Source: Cornus controversa
Taxonomy: Eukaryota; Streptophyta; Magnoliopsida; Cornales; Cornaceae
Assembly (NCBI GenBank): GCA_026545225.1
Contig: CM048845.1
Span: 95,234,533 to 95,298,532 of the forward strand
Direction: 5' to 3'
DNA: 64,000 nt
How positions within the stretch are numbered: the first letter of the stretch is position 1; every line of letters begins with the position of its first letter. The notes beneath the pieces were generated by a model. The model saw only the letters and a list, made by a program, of their open reading frames with translations, searched no databases and had not been told where the DNA came from. Shown here in pieces: positions 44,235-54,835 of this stretch. The position numbers and the translations under genes were made by a program.

Positions 44235-45300
44235 CATGTATTTTTCATGCTTTTTCAATACACATACTTCCTATAATTAAGCCTAGCATGCATTTCATCA
44301 TCACATACTTCCATAACCACATATATGCTCACACTTATGCATGTAATCCACATATGCATAAAAATCATATCATAGCTAGACATGCTCTAATATCATACAC
44401 ATTACATATACACATTCCACATATCATATATAGCGATATAAACCTAACTAGCATGTAGAAATCATAAGAAAAGAGGAAAAACAGAATACCACATCCCCCA
44501 CCAATTCTCTCATACATGCTAACTCAAATAAAACCTCCCCAAATTTACTGAAACCCTAGAATCGACTACTACGAGAGAAGAAACACCCCTACCTCGAATT
44601 TGAAGGTTTTTCAAGCTATTTTCAAGAATTTCTCCAAGTTCCACCTTGAAAAAATCAAAGATTATTCGGTTCAAACTGAAACCCTTGACCCATGCTACGA
44701 GTTGTCCTTCACTAACAACTCCCGAATCCAAGCCTTTGGCTTTCAAAATGAAAAGAGAAGGAAGAGAGATGAAGTGAGAGAGAGAGGGAAAGAAATTTTG
44801 GCCAACTGTATTTTCTTGAGAGATATGAGAAATATCTATGCAATACAGATATTTAAAGTCTTTAGGGCACAAAATGACTAAAACGCCCCCGGCCACTTAA
44901 CGTACCCTCCCGACCTCCGTTTTTGATTTCGAAAGCGCCTACGGCTCTGAAATAGCTTCCTTATCTCTTTAAACATTTCATTTATTCTAAAATTGACGCT
45001 CTGAAATAGCTTCCTTATCTCTTTAAACATTTCATTTATTCTAAAATTGAAAATAAATTTTTTTTAAAAAAATTTTGGATTCCCAAGCCCACCCGACCTG
45101 CTTCCCGAGCCCAACTGACCTAAAATTCTCAAACTTTGCCAAATGCTCCGAAAACTTTCCAAAACCTCTAAAATAGTTTCCAAACATGTTTTCACATCCA
45201 AAACATCCTAAAAATCATTTAAAATTCCCTTATGACGAAAATGGTGAACAAATTGAAAACCAATCAAAATTGGACCCGATCTCTACACAAAGGAGCTTTC
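44235..45300. repeat. LTR-like dispersed repeat, copy 1
   Basis: Shares with 61700-62600 and 63090-63790: gagaagaaacacccctac, tcggttcaaactgaa, aaaatgactaaaa.gccc, cacttaacgtaccctcccgacc and the closing ccaaacatgt region. Small frames on either strand (44519-44896, 44600-44881) fall inside it and are not genes. It separates viral fragments on both sides. Probably the decayed LTR of a Gypsy-like element; no ends defined. Confidence 0.65.
44945..45052. repeat. 54-bp tandem duplication
   Basis: ctctgaaatagcttcctta...ttctaaaattga starts at 44945 and at 44999. The copies are identical apart from the last bases. It lies within the dispersed repeat. Confidence 0.95.
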
Positions 45301-45306
45301 TATCAT

Positions 45307-45790
45307 CTATGATGTAGAATTTTGGCATGTCTTGAATTTTTTATTCCAAGTGGAAACTATATCTATTAGGGATTTAATACTTGAACTGATTTTACTTAAA
45401 TCATGTTCTTCACTAGACTTAATATGAACAATATGATCATATTCTGAAGTATCTTTTCCTAACCAAGAACATATGCACTTTAGCTCCTTATCTTCTGCCA
45501 TACTGGATTACTAATAGTTTTTAAGTCCTCCTGCACCTTTAACAGTTTTTATAGAACACCTGACAATGTCCTAAATGTCTCACAAACTCAATGGACAAAT
45601 AGGTTAATAAAACAACCATGCAAGCGTATGAGATTTTTAGGAACCAGCAATGAAACAAGAAGAGAAGAAATAGAGATGAATAAATTATAGATTAAAAGAA
45701 AAATACAACAGAAAGAAATAACAAGAAACTTACTATTTAAGATTCGTTACAAGGCTCTAATACCATTTATAGACAACGAACTAAAGCAAA
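45307..45790 (-). pseudogene. Endogenous pararetrovirus leader fragment with tRNA-Met primer site, reverse orientation
   Basis: Read on the - strand: tggtattagagcc (45753-45765) is a near-perfect initiator tRNA-Met complement, the feature that starts a caulimovirid genome. About 250 bases later a 64-codon frame opens (start 45501, MAEDKELKCICSW...) and is truncated at the repeat boundary near 45307. It is opposite in direction to the polymerase relic at 42697. Attribution to the same virus is inference from context; an LTR element leader is the alternative. Confidence 0.5.
45753..45765 (-). promoter_or_regulatory. tRNA-iMet primer-binding-site-like sequence
   Basis: tggtattagagcc on the - strand differs at one position from the standard tggtatcagagcc. 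No LTR end adjoins it, which favours a pararetrovirus over an LTR element. Confidence 0.6.
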
Positions 45791-46159
45791 AAAGTATTGT
45801 ACTGATGACATTTGATGAAGCTACCTAAGCTTTCTCTAATGTTGGAATAGCTGTTAAAACATATTTTCAAAAACAATCTCTAATAGACTTCACTACTATT
45901 CCTGACTTTTTCAATCCAGGAATACCTTGTGATATTTATCAAGATCTTAATGGAGCATGGAAATCCCATGTTTCCGAACAAAGAAAGGGTTTTCGACAGT
46001 ATTTGAGTTCATTAGCTAAACAAATAGCTAATCTGACTAAACAAACAAATTCATTCAAATATCTCTGTCTCAACATTATAAATCACATTAATTGGGAAAA
46101 AGAATTTTCTCTCTAAAATCAATTATTTTTTGCAACTCTCAGAACTCATTGATAACGAT
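45791..46159 (+). pseudogene. Endogenous pararetrovirus-like coding fragment, upstream part
   Basis: A + strand frame (IPDFFNPGIPCDIYQDLNG, HVSEQRKGFRQYLSSLAKQ) with internal stops. An open frame continues past the 5-bp target duplication of the LTR element at 46165 and resumes on the far side at 52761, so the element inserted into this coding fragment. Role of the encoded protein is not recognised; pararetroviral origin is inferred from neighbours. Confidence 0.5.
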
Positions 46160-46164
46160 TTTCC

Positions 46165-47363
46165 TGTGATGTATATATTTGTAATTGACAAATTTCAGTG
46201 TCAAAACTTGTTGATCGAGTTATAATTTTTATTCAATTTTGTGTCTCGATCATGGAAGCTGAACAACAAGTGTATCAATACCATGGATTTGACGAGAGCA
46301 TCACTTAGTACAGGTATGTGAGTGAGGTTTAGTGGGCTTAGGACTTCGAAATTTTGCTTTAAACTAAAAATAAGATTTTTTTTAAAAATCCGACAGGTCC
46401 CCAATATTTAGGACCGACCTAACTTTTCTCGGCAGTTTAGTTTCTACAGGTTTTTCAAAAAGTCCTACTAGTCCTATTAAGTGGGCACCGGTCCTACTTA
46501 GCATGTTCCAAATAGGAAATTATTTTTGACAAAAATTCTGATTCCTTTTGGGTTTGATATTTCTAGAAAAGTTCTATATTGGTTTTTAACTTATTTTTCA
46601 AGCAAGATTAGGACTCCTATGCCTATAAATACTACTCTCTATTTTCTCTACAAGTGTACTTAAACAGATTATTATTTTTAGAGAGAAAAAGTTTTTTAGA
46701 GTATTTTTAGGGCAAAAAAATTATCTTTGATTTTTCTTTTTGTTTTTCTTTTGAGAGCACACACATATACAGAGTGATCTTAGGGTGGTGTTCTCAATCT
46801 AATTGAGAGTATAAAGACTACTATAAAGTTATCTTATTCGGTCAGACATCAGAGCTTTTGATTTCTTCTACAACTGTTCGTTGGTGAGGAAAGAGAAGAA
46901 GACCGTCCTATGAAGGGGACAGAATACTTGCTGAGTGTTCGTGTTCTTCCAGTTACCCTTCTGCAAGGATATTAACGTTAGTCAGGAATCTGCAGTAATT
47001 GGATGAGGTAGTCGTAATAGTAACCTTAGGTGTTCCGTAGTAAGTTCTTGTCAGAGTGGAGTGGGTGTGAGTCTGGGATAGAGTCAGTTGTACTTTGCTT
47101 CGACGATAGTGGATTTGCTTTTCCGAGGCTACAAAGCCTCACCTGTGATTTTTTTCTGATCTGAATTTTTCACGTATATCTGGTGCATTCTTTACTTTAC
47201 TTGCACTTTAAGTTATTTACTTGCTTTAATTGTTTGGTTAATTATCAATTGGACCTAAAATCAAATTAATTTAAAAAATTAAGCAAACGAGCAAGTGAAC
47301 CTATTCACCCCCCTCTAGGTTTTAAATTACTTTCGCAACCACTTCCGCACCACGCAACTCACA
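46165..47363 (+). repeat. 5' LTR of the Copia-like element (1.2 kb)
   Basis: Contains the promoter-like cctataaatactactctc near 46622 and palindromic ggaccggt-type words (about 46395-46495). Ends ...gcaactcaca. The uninterrupted aacaacaagtg at about 46262 shows the target site of the element nested in the 3' LTR. Confidence 0.92.
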
Positions 47364-47380
47364 ATTTGTATCAGAACAGT
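47364..47380 (+). promoter_or_regulatory. Primer binding site, tRNA-iMet type (degenerate)
   Basis: atttgtatcagaacagt directly after the 5' LTR corresponds to the standard tggtatcagagc with two changes (tgGtatcagaGc), enough to set orientation. Confidence 0.75.
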
Positions 47381-47457
47381 GTTCTCTAATTTGTGAGTAG
47401 TTCCTTGCGAAGTTGTTTTAAAAATCAAAATTTATTTTTGTTTTCAAAAAATCATCA

Positions 47458-48120
47458 TGGAATATAGGATGAAAAAGGGTGAATTGGTTAAACAACCTCA
47501 TGTATGTGATGAGTTAAATTATAAGGTTGACAGAAATTACCTTGCTAGAAAATATGGAAGATTTCTTCAGAATAAAAAAAATAAAAATTTTAGAAAAAGA
47601 AATTCTTCTAAATGTTGAGGTAAAAATAATAAGAAATGTATTTTTGTTGCTTTTCTTGTTATTGCTCATGTTGATGATGATATTAATAAGCTCAAATTGG
47701 TAGAAAAAGAAAAAGAAACTTTGAAGAAAGAGAATGAAGAACAACTGAAGTTGATTGAAGAAAACAAAGCTAATGTTCAAAATCTTTTAAGCAAAGTCAA
47801 ATTTCTCAAAAGTGAGGTAAGTCAAACTATTTCTGTCAGAGATACTCTTGTTGCTAGAATTGATTTTCTTGAGCTTGAATTGAAAAAGTCATAAGAGAAA
47901 TTGATTGCATTTACTTCTGGACAGATTGTGCTTGATAGCATGATTAGTGTTGGTAAGCTGGTAGGAGATAAAACTGTTTTTGCTAAACCCAAGAACTTGA
48001 ATTTGTCTACACCCAAACCTAAACTTCAACTTGAGTCTTTGCATGCTAATGTTGTGTCCAATGTGCTTCATTGTACTTTTTGTAGTAAGAATGGACATAG
48101 TCAACAATATTGATGTAAGA
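47458..48120 (+). pseudogene. Broken Copia-type gag
   Basis: Starts at ATG 47458. Frames run through LARKYGRFLQNK (basic), a leucine/lysine coiled coil (LVEKEKETLKKENEEQLKL ... LLSKVKFLKSEV, 47694-47820) and then the zinc knuckle CTFCSKNGHSQQY near 48075. In-frame stops interrupt it at about 47616, 47892 and 48112. The last stop (tga) replaces the fourth zinc ligand of the CX2CX4HX4C knuckle. No downstream pol. Confidence 0.8.
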
Positions 48121-50755
48121 AGATAAAACATTCTAATTCTAATTTTCATGTGTTTATTTTGCTAAGAATAGGGTTCATGATAGAAAGCCATATTATTGGA
48201 ACAAGCCCAATAATTCTCAAGCTAAAAAGAATTCAAACAAGAAAAATGATGTTTTTGTTTCTCCACAATACTTTCCTAATAAATTGCATGTCAAAATAAT
48301 CTGGATGAAAAAGGAAGATTGGGAGACGTTTGTGCCTGCTGATACTATATGATTTATTCTTAATAGGTCTTTGGGTGTAAAACCCCCTAACTAAGTCATT
48401 AGGACTTTTATGGTCATGAACTGAGCTTATATTTGTTATTTATTTTTCATTGGACTATATCTTTTAGTGTAGGTTAGGTTTTGTTTATTTTTAGTAATAA
48501 TCATATGAGATTATGATAATCATATTTTTTCTGAGTAATAATGTGAATTCTTTGTATTTCTTTCTAATTTTACTTTAATTTGTGAATGCATAATTGGGAC
48601 ACTTAGTTTGTCAATGGATGAAGTACTTAATTTTATGATCTAAGCATTGATGACTAATGTGTTGTATTTATATCTTTTTAGTAGTGAATCTTTTGAGTCC
48701 ATACAATTTGTGCACTAGTCCAACTCTGAGATAATTGATTAAAAACTAATTGAAGTTGACTAGAGTAGCATTGAAGGCTTAAATGATCAATGAAAAAAAT
48801 GAAAAGAAAAGATTATGTTTTTATTCAGTATAAAAAAAATAAAAAATTGCTAAAAATCTAAGACAAAATGGAAAAGGCTACTTTCGGAATTTCTTTGAAA
48901 CTATCATTACAACATAAATCTCCAATGAGATATCTTTAAAAAGAAGTTATTTTGAGAAAATAGTTGGCTGCCCATAAGCGTGAAAGCCACCGTCTTAGAA
49001 AAAGAAAAAAATGATGAAATTCAATGAAAAAAAATATTTGATAATGTGTAGTTATATTTGCTTATCATCTAATGTGTTTTAGAAGATGAATCAAAGGAAT
49101 TTGATTAATTTTTTATGATGTTGAATTGCGCACACACACATAGATTTATTAGATGAATTTTTAAATTTTTATAAATATTTGTGTATTGGAAGTTGTGCCA
49201 TGATCATGAACTTAAGAATGAATTTTATGGACAAATTATAGGTTTTAAAATTCTGCATTTATAAATATATTGAAATTTTTCAGAAATTTTAGGACTCATC
49301 TTAATCTCTGAAAAATCTGCTTTGAATATTCATATGTGATTGTTTTTTTTTCTTCAGAAAATCAAAAATTCAAAATTTTGTTTTGTTTTGTTTTGTTTGT
49401 TATTTTGGTGTATTTTTAAACGTTTTTAGTGCTTAATTGCTTAAATAGGTTGAGATGAGGTTTTTGGTGAATTAAGGTCCGTTGTGTAATTTTGCATAAT
49501 TCACAAAGTGGGACCGGCCCCCAAAATCCAGGATTGGTTGCACTTCTGCAAGTTCTGAGAAACTGAAATATGTTGAACCGGTCCCCAAATATCAGGACCA
49601 GTCACACGTAGCGAATGCCCAATTCTAAACACATTCGTGCATGCTTAGTTGTTTAATCTCTGTACATATGCACTCTCCCTCTATTTTTCTTCAAATTGCA
49701 TCAATCTTTAACATATTTTGTACTACATAATTTACATCATTTTGGTTGATATTTATGTTTGATTTTAAGTTGAATTGGTGGAAGGGATTGATTTTTAGAG
49801 GATTTGTGTTAGTTTTGGGAGATTTTACAAACAAAGTTTCATTCAAGCTTTTGTTTTCACAACTTGCTCTCCAAGTGTTTGACAAAGTTCTTTAATGGAG
49901 CTTTGACCTTGTTTATGTTTTCATTCATTATGAAGAAGAAAAAATTAAATTTGTTTGAGGATAGTGTTTGAGAGTTTGGCTGACATATTTTTTAAAAAAT
50001 ATATATGACTTAAGTAACTGATGTTCTTGATCTTAACAGGTAGTATTATTTTGTAATATTTGAGGACAAATCTTGATAGACCGCCTATAGAGGATAATGA
50101 TTTGAGCCTTATGAGAACCTAATGAATCTTTGCTATGGACTTCATTAAATCTCTAACATCTTGATGATAACTAGTTTTTAGGCTTTGATGTTTCAATGAT
50201 TCAGACTAGTTCATCTGTTTGCTAGGTTTATGACTTAAACTTGTTTATTTTTAGATACTCATGGTGTATTTGATTAGGTTGCATGTTTATCTTATGGATA
50301 TCATATTTGTGTTTGGATTATATTTTTGTGGACTTTGATGCAAATTTCAATATATGGAGTTACATGTCCAAGGACATTTCTTTTTGTTAGATGTTGATAT
50401 CTAGTTTCTGGAGCTCATGATGATGAGGAGGATGAGGATTAGGTCTTGGTGGTTTAGACCTAGTTTATGTTTTGCTAGACCTTAAGTAGTTAGTTTTATT
50501 TATTGTTCAAACACGTTATGTCTAGTCTTTGTTGGTTGAACTTGTTATGTTCTATGTTTTTATTTACTTAGACGTGTTATTTCTATGTTTTTTATGTTTC
50601 TAGATGCAATGCTTTGCTATGCTTAATGATAGTCCTAATTTTGGTACTTTTGCTACTTGTGTTTGTGTGTTATTAATAGAGTTCATATTCTTGTTATCCC
50701 ACTTAATCATGTGTGATAATTTTTTTTTTTGTTCTCATTGTTCTTTTGTCAATTT
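48121..50755 (+). other. Noncoding interior of the Copia-like element
   Basis: No pol motif in any frame. Holds two ggaccgg-type words (about 49508-49610), T-rich tracts and short chance frames. The protease-integrase-RT region of a full Copia element, about 4 kb, is absent. Confidence 0.6.
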
Positions 50756-51123
50756 GTTCCAAAAAGGGGGAGATAGTAATATATGATGTGTGGTTCTTTG
50801 ACAAAGGGGGAGACATATGTGCTTGTTTATTTGTAATATGAGGAGATAGTATACTTCATTGGTTACATGTTTGAGGGGGAGCATGAACCTTGTTAGCATT
50901 GATGTTAATTGTTTATATTTCTTTATTAAACTTTTCACATGTTGTGTTCTTTAAGTGATGTGCACTTACATGTTTTAATTTTTGACTTGAATATCACAAG
51001 TGAAACTTCATTGATTCAGCTATTATTCTTTGTATTTTTGGGCAAATTGTAATCTGATTTTTCCGATGGGATAGGTTATAATTGTTTAGATGGTTTTGTC
51101 ACAAAATTGTCAAAGGGGAAGCT
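50755..51123 (+). promoter_or_regulatory. Multiple polypurine tracts before the 3' LTR
   Basis: aaaaagggggagatag (~50762), acaaagggggagacat (~50800), gaggagatag (~50840), gagggggagcatg (~50872) and the terminal caaaggggaagc just before 51124. Repeated ggggga boxes upstream of the real tract are a known trait of Sirevirus-type Copia elements. Confidence 0.75.
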
Positions 51124-52760
51124 TGTGACGTATATATTTGTAATTAGCAAATTTCAGTGTCAAAACTTGTTGATCGAGTTGTAATTTTTATTCGATTTTG
51201 TGTCTCGATCGTGGAAGCTAAACAACAAGTGTAATACCCCGCTCCAACACATGGTATGATATTGTCCGCTTTGGGCCATAGCCCGAACGGTTTTGCTATT
51301 GGGTTTACCCCAAAAGGCCTCATACCATGTGGTGGAAAAGGCCTCATACCATTTGGAGAGAGCACACCACATATATAGCACATCCTCTTTCCACACCCAG
51401 GCGATGTGGGATTGGGCACCCTTGGGGACAAGAGGGGATAAGCACACCTCTTCCACACAACCAAGGTCTTTACAATCCACCCCCCTTGGAGGCCCGACGT
51501 CCTCATCGGCACACTTCCGGCTGGGTCAGGCTCTGATACCATCTGTAACAGCCCGCTCCACCACATGGTATGAGGCCTTTTGGGGTAAAACCCAAGAGCA
51601 AAACCGTGCGGGCTGGGCCCAAAGCGGACAATATCATACCATGTGGTGGAGCGGGCTGTTACAACAAGTGTCTCAATACCATGAATTCAATGAGAACATT
51701 ACTTAATACAAGTATGTGAGTAAGGACACTAGGTTTTGGATTTTGGTGGGCTTAGGACTTATCAGATATGTTTTAAACTGAAAATATGATTTTTTTTTAA
51801 AGTTCAACCGGTCCCTAATATTTAGGACCGGTTCAACTTTGCTCTGCAGTTTGATTTCTACAAGTTTTTCAAAAAGTTCCACCGGTCCTAGTAATTGGGC
51901 ACCTGTCCTACTTAACATGTTCCAAATAGAAAATTGTTTTTGATGAAAATTCTGATTTCTTTTGGGTTTGAAACTTCTAGGAAAGTTCTATATTGGTTTT
52001 TAACTTATTTTTCAAGCAAGATTAGGACTCCTATGCCTATAAATACTACTCTCTATTTTCTCTATAAGTGTGCTTAAACAGATTATTATTTTTAGAGAGA
52101 ATTTTTTTAGAGTATTTTTAGGGCAAAAAAATTATCTTTTATTTTTTTGTTTATTTTTCTTTTGAGAGCACACACATATGCACTGAGTGATCTTAGGGTG
52201 GTGTTCTCAATCTAATCGATAGTACAGAGACTACTACAGAGTTATCTTATTCGATCAGACATCAAAGCTTTTGGTTTATTTTACAACTGTTCGTTGGTGA
52301 GGAAGAAGAAGAAGACCATGCTATGAAGGGGATAGAATACTTGTTGAGTGTTCGTGTTGTTTCGGTTATCCTTCTGCAAGGATATTGACGTTAGCCGAAA
52401 ATCTGCAACAATTGGAAGCCTGAGGTATTCCGCATCAAGTTCTTGTCAGAGTGGAGTGGGTGTGAGTCTGGGACAGAGTCTGTTGTACTCTACTTCGACG
52501 ATAATAGATTTGTTTCTCCGATGCTACAAAGCCTCACCTCTGATTTTCCCGATCTGGGTTTTTTACGTATATTTGGTGCATTCTTTACTTTACTTGTACT
52601 TTAAGTTATTTACTTACTTTAATTGTTTGGTTAATTATCAATTGGACCTAAAATTGAATTAATTTGGAAAATTAAGTAAACGAGCAAGTGAACTTATTCA
52701 ACCACCCTCCTCTAGGTTTTAAATTACTTTCGCAACCACTTTCGCACCGCATAACTCACA
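51124..52760 (+). repeat. 3' LTR of the Copia-like element (1.64 kb with insertion)
   Basis: Matches the 5' LTR along its length, carrying ctataaatactactctc near 52037 and ending gcataactcaca. The extra length is the nested 431-bp element at 51232-51662 plus its 9-bp duplication. Confidence 0.92.
51232..51662. mobile_element. Nested MITE-like element of the 'atattgtccg' family, 9-bp target duplication
   Basis: Begins taataccccgctccaac with atggtatgatattgtccg close behind; the right end is its inverted repeat (cggacaatatcataccat, then ggagcgggctgtta), giving terminal inverted repeats of over 100 bp. The flanks caacaagtg at 51223-51231 and 51663-51671 are identical, and the 5' LTR has the site once. 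A 9-bp duplication and long TIRs suggest Mutator-type mobilisation. The middle contains cacaatcc-like caatccaccccccttgg and cccgacgtcctcatcgg, familiar from abundant eudicot repeats. Frames at 51144-51706 are shadows. Confidence 0.92.
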
Positions 52761-52765
52761 TTTCC

Positions 52766-53575
52766 AGCACCACTCTATGAGAAAATCAAAATAATTTGTC
52801 TTCTTAAAAAAGCAAGAAGTACATTTTCTTATCATGTTTCAAAACAATTCATGTCAAGGTCGAAGATCACTTCTCTGTTATTCAAGGCTTCTATCTTGAA
52901 AACCATGAATTCATCAATAAAATTGATGATGTAGCCAAACTCTGTCTTGGAACCCATCTTCTTTGGCCAAAAGAAATCCTTGATTGGGGAATAGTTAACA
53001 GAGTTATTATCTAGTCACATTTTCTAGACCCATGGTTTCGCACAATAATCAAATCCATATCTTGAAAGTTACATAACACTGGATTTATAACAGAACCCTC
53101 ACCATTTGGCTTTCCAGCACAATTGGATGGCGTGAAAATACAAAGTTCTTTCAACCATACCAAATCCGATATCTGAAAATAGTGAATTTGATCAACACCC
53201 ATTGATCAATTCTCTAGAACTCGCTAACCAAGTAAGTCTTATTGCAATTGCAATAAATAATGTTCTTAACCTTAAAGAAGTAGCTGAAGCAATTCTCGGA
53301 AGTTGTCCACTTTTCTTGATAATGGAAGAAAGATGGATCTTTGTCACAAATCTAAGTATTGACTTCCCAGAGTATACAGTCCAACAGATGGCTGATGCTC
53401 AAGCACTCTTTAAAAATATTGTTGATTTTAAAATGGACCTACTAGAAGATATTTTAAATGATGCAATAATGGATAATCATTTCTACAAAGATCGATCAAC
53501 ACAAAGTCTAGTAACTTCTCTACCATTAGATGAATATGAACTTTATAACCTCATCAATGCTATGGAAGACTAAGT
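52766..53575 (+). pseudogene. Endogenous pararetrovirus-like coding fragment, downstream part
   Basis: Resumes after the LTR element. Broken frames read VEDHFSVIQGFYLEN, ITEPSPFGFPAQLDG, and a final intact stretch (53202-53573) with ANQVSLIAIAINNVLNLKEV, FLIMEERWIFVTNLSIDF and NAMED before a TAA. The style resembles structural or N-terminal polyprotein parts of caulimovirids, but I cannot assign the domain. Frameshifts and stops occur upstream of 53200. The complementary frame at 53011-53202 (-) is a shadow. Confidence 0.5.
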
Positions 53576-53619
53576 TTAACTTTTTTTTCTCCACCAACCG
53601 ACTGCACAAGCATCCATCA

Positions 53620-53990
53620 TACGACCGAAGACAAAGACAACAAATGATGAATAGTTCTTGATAAAAAGTCAAAAATTGAATAGTTCCTATTAGCAAATAA
53701 TTCAAAAAGTACACAGTAACTGGTCGGCAAATAACTAAAAAAGAACACAGTAACCTATCGACTAATCATGTCGAGAGTCTCCTTTCTCCTTCTATAAAGA
53801 CTTCCAACATCTTCGTTTGTTGGAAGTCTTCATTTTATAGAAGGAGAAAGGAGACTGTAGACATGATTAGTCGATAGGTTACTGTGTGCCTTTTGAATTA
53901 TTTGCCCACGAGTTACTATGTGCTTTTTAAATTATTTCTCGACAAATTACTGTGTATTTTTTGAATTATTGGCTAACAAAAACTAATCTA
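53620..53990. repeat. Large imperfect hairpin with iterated arms
   Basis: The core is 53746-53809 pairing with 53818-53886 across an 8-base loop. Arms read cacagtaacctatcgactaa ... cttccaaca and its complement, with a 5-base bulge. Outside the core, words ttactgtgt...aattatttg recur at ~35-40 bp on the right (near 53880, 53915, 53950) and in complement on the left (near 53690, 53725). A TATA-like ctataaag lies in the left arm and ttttatag in the right. It follows immediately after the viral-like coding fragment. Confidence 0.85.
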
Positions 53991-54470
53991 AAGACTTTAT
54001 TTATGTAAGAGACGTGAAAAAAGAATAGGCATTCATGTGACTGAATCCAATTACTTTTTTGAATGGACCCATTGATAAATATTTGACAAGAAAATTACGT
54101 TTAAACTTTGAAGTTTGATTAAGACAAGCTCTTAGTGGAGCCCACCAGATGTGATTTTTTCTTTCATGATTTTTTTTTTTTTTTGCGAAAACGACTACCA
54201 ATTTGTAGTTCTGCCTCTTTGATTATTTTTTACTCGTCCCGCCTAAGAACCTACTATGTTTTTGAATGAGTGCAAGTCTCGAAAATTACAAAAAGAAAAA
54301 AGAGTCTCCTCTTAAGTTTTTTCTTTTATTAAATTTTTCTATTTTTGAGAAAGCACTAAAATTGAAACCTTTATAAGTTAAGCCTAACTTTTAGTTTCTT
54401 AATTAGATGCTTTATTTTGGGGGATTGCATTGCCAATAACTGATGTAAAGGGCCCCTACTTCCTATGTTC
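53991..54470. other. Unassigned intergenic sequence
   Basis: Contains gtgattttttctttcatga-type T-rich sequence also seen near 39700 (ccacca..tgtgattttttatttgc), a hint of an old dispersed repeat. No coding region. Confidence 0.45.
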
Positions 54471-54835
54471 CTACCTTACTCTTCAAAGAATAAAGATATG
54501 GAATCTCCAAATCCGAATGAGAGACAACTACTCATCATTGGAATTGGAGCTTGGGTCTCCAAATAAAATTTGCAGTTAAGATTCGTCATTATTTTAAACT
54601 TTAATTGACAAGAAACGCAATCACACACTTACTTTGCTCATTTGATTCTACTTTACTCTTCAAAAAATAAAGATATGGAATCTCCAAATCTGAGTGAGAG
54701 ACGACTACTCACCGTTCGAATTGGAGCTTGGGTCTCCAAATCACAACTCATCTTCCAAACAAAATTTGCAATTAAGATCCGTCATTATTTTTAACCTTAA
54801 TTGACAAGAAACACGATCACACACTCATTTTGCTC
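54471..54835. repeat. ~177-bp tandem duplication
   Basis: ctaccttactcttcaaagaa at 54471 and tctactttactcttcaaaaa at 54648, each followed by taaagatatggaatctccaa, gcttgggtctccaaat and gacaagaaac.c.atcacaca. The second copy carries an extra cacaactcatcttccaa. Confidence 0.9.

Larger units (their letters stand above)
46165..52760 (+). mobile_element. Copia-like, gag-only LTR retrotransposon with nested element
   Basis: LTRs at 46165-47363 and 51124-52760 begin tgtgaYgtatatatttg and end actcaca. The flank tttcc at 46160-46164 and 52761-52765 is an identical 5-bp target duplication. A primer-site-like tttgtatcagaacag follows the 5' LTR, and caaaggggaagc precedes the 3' LTR. The interior is only 3.8 kb: a broken gag (47458-48120) and about 2.5 kb of noncoding sequence, with no protease, integrase or reverse transcriptase. 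Multiple ggggga(g) purine boxes near 50765-50880 and a coiled-coil gag are traits of the Sirevirus branch of Copia elements (from memory). The 3' LTR is longer because a 431-bp element inserted at 51232. Nonautonomous. Confidence 0.92.

Noticed and set aside
51144..51706. Three overlapping 69-140-codon frames
   Set aside because: They lie in the inverted-repeat element; opposite-strand frames mirror each other and show no protein family.
53011..53202. - strand 63-codon gene
   Set aside because: Complement of a more plausible + strand viral-like frame (ITEPSPFGFPAQLDG).
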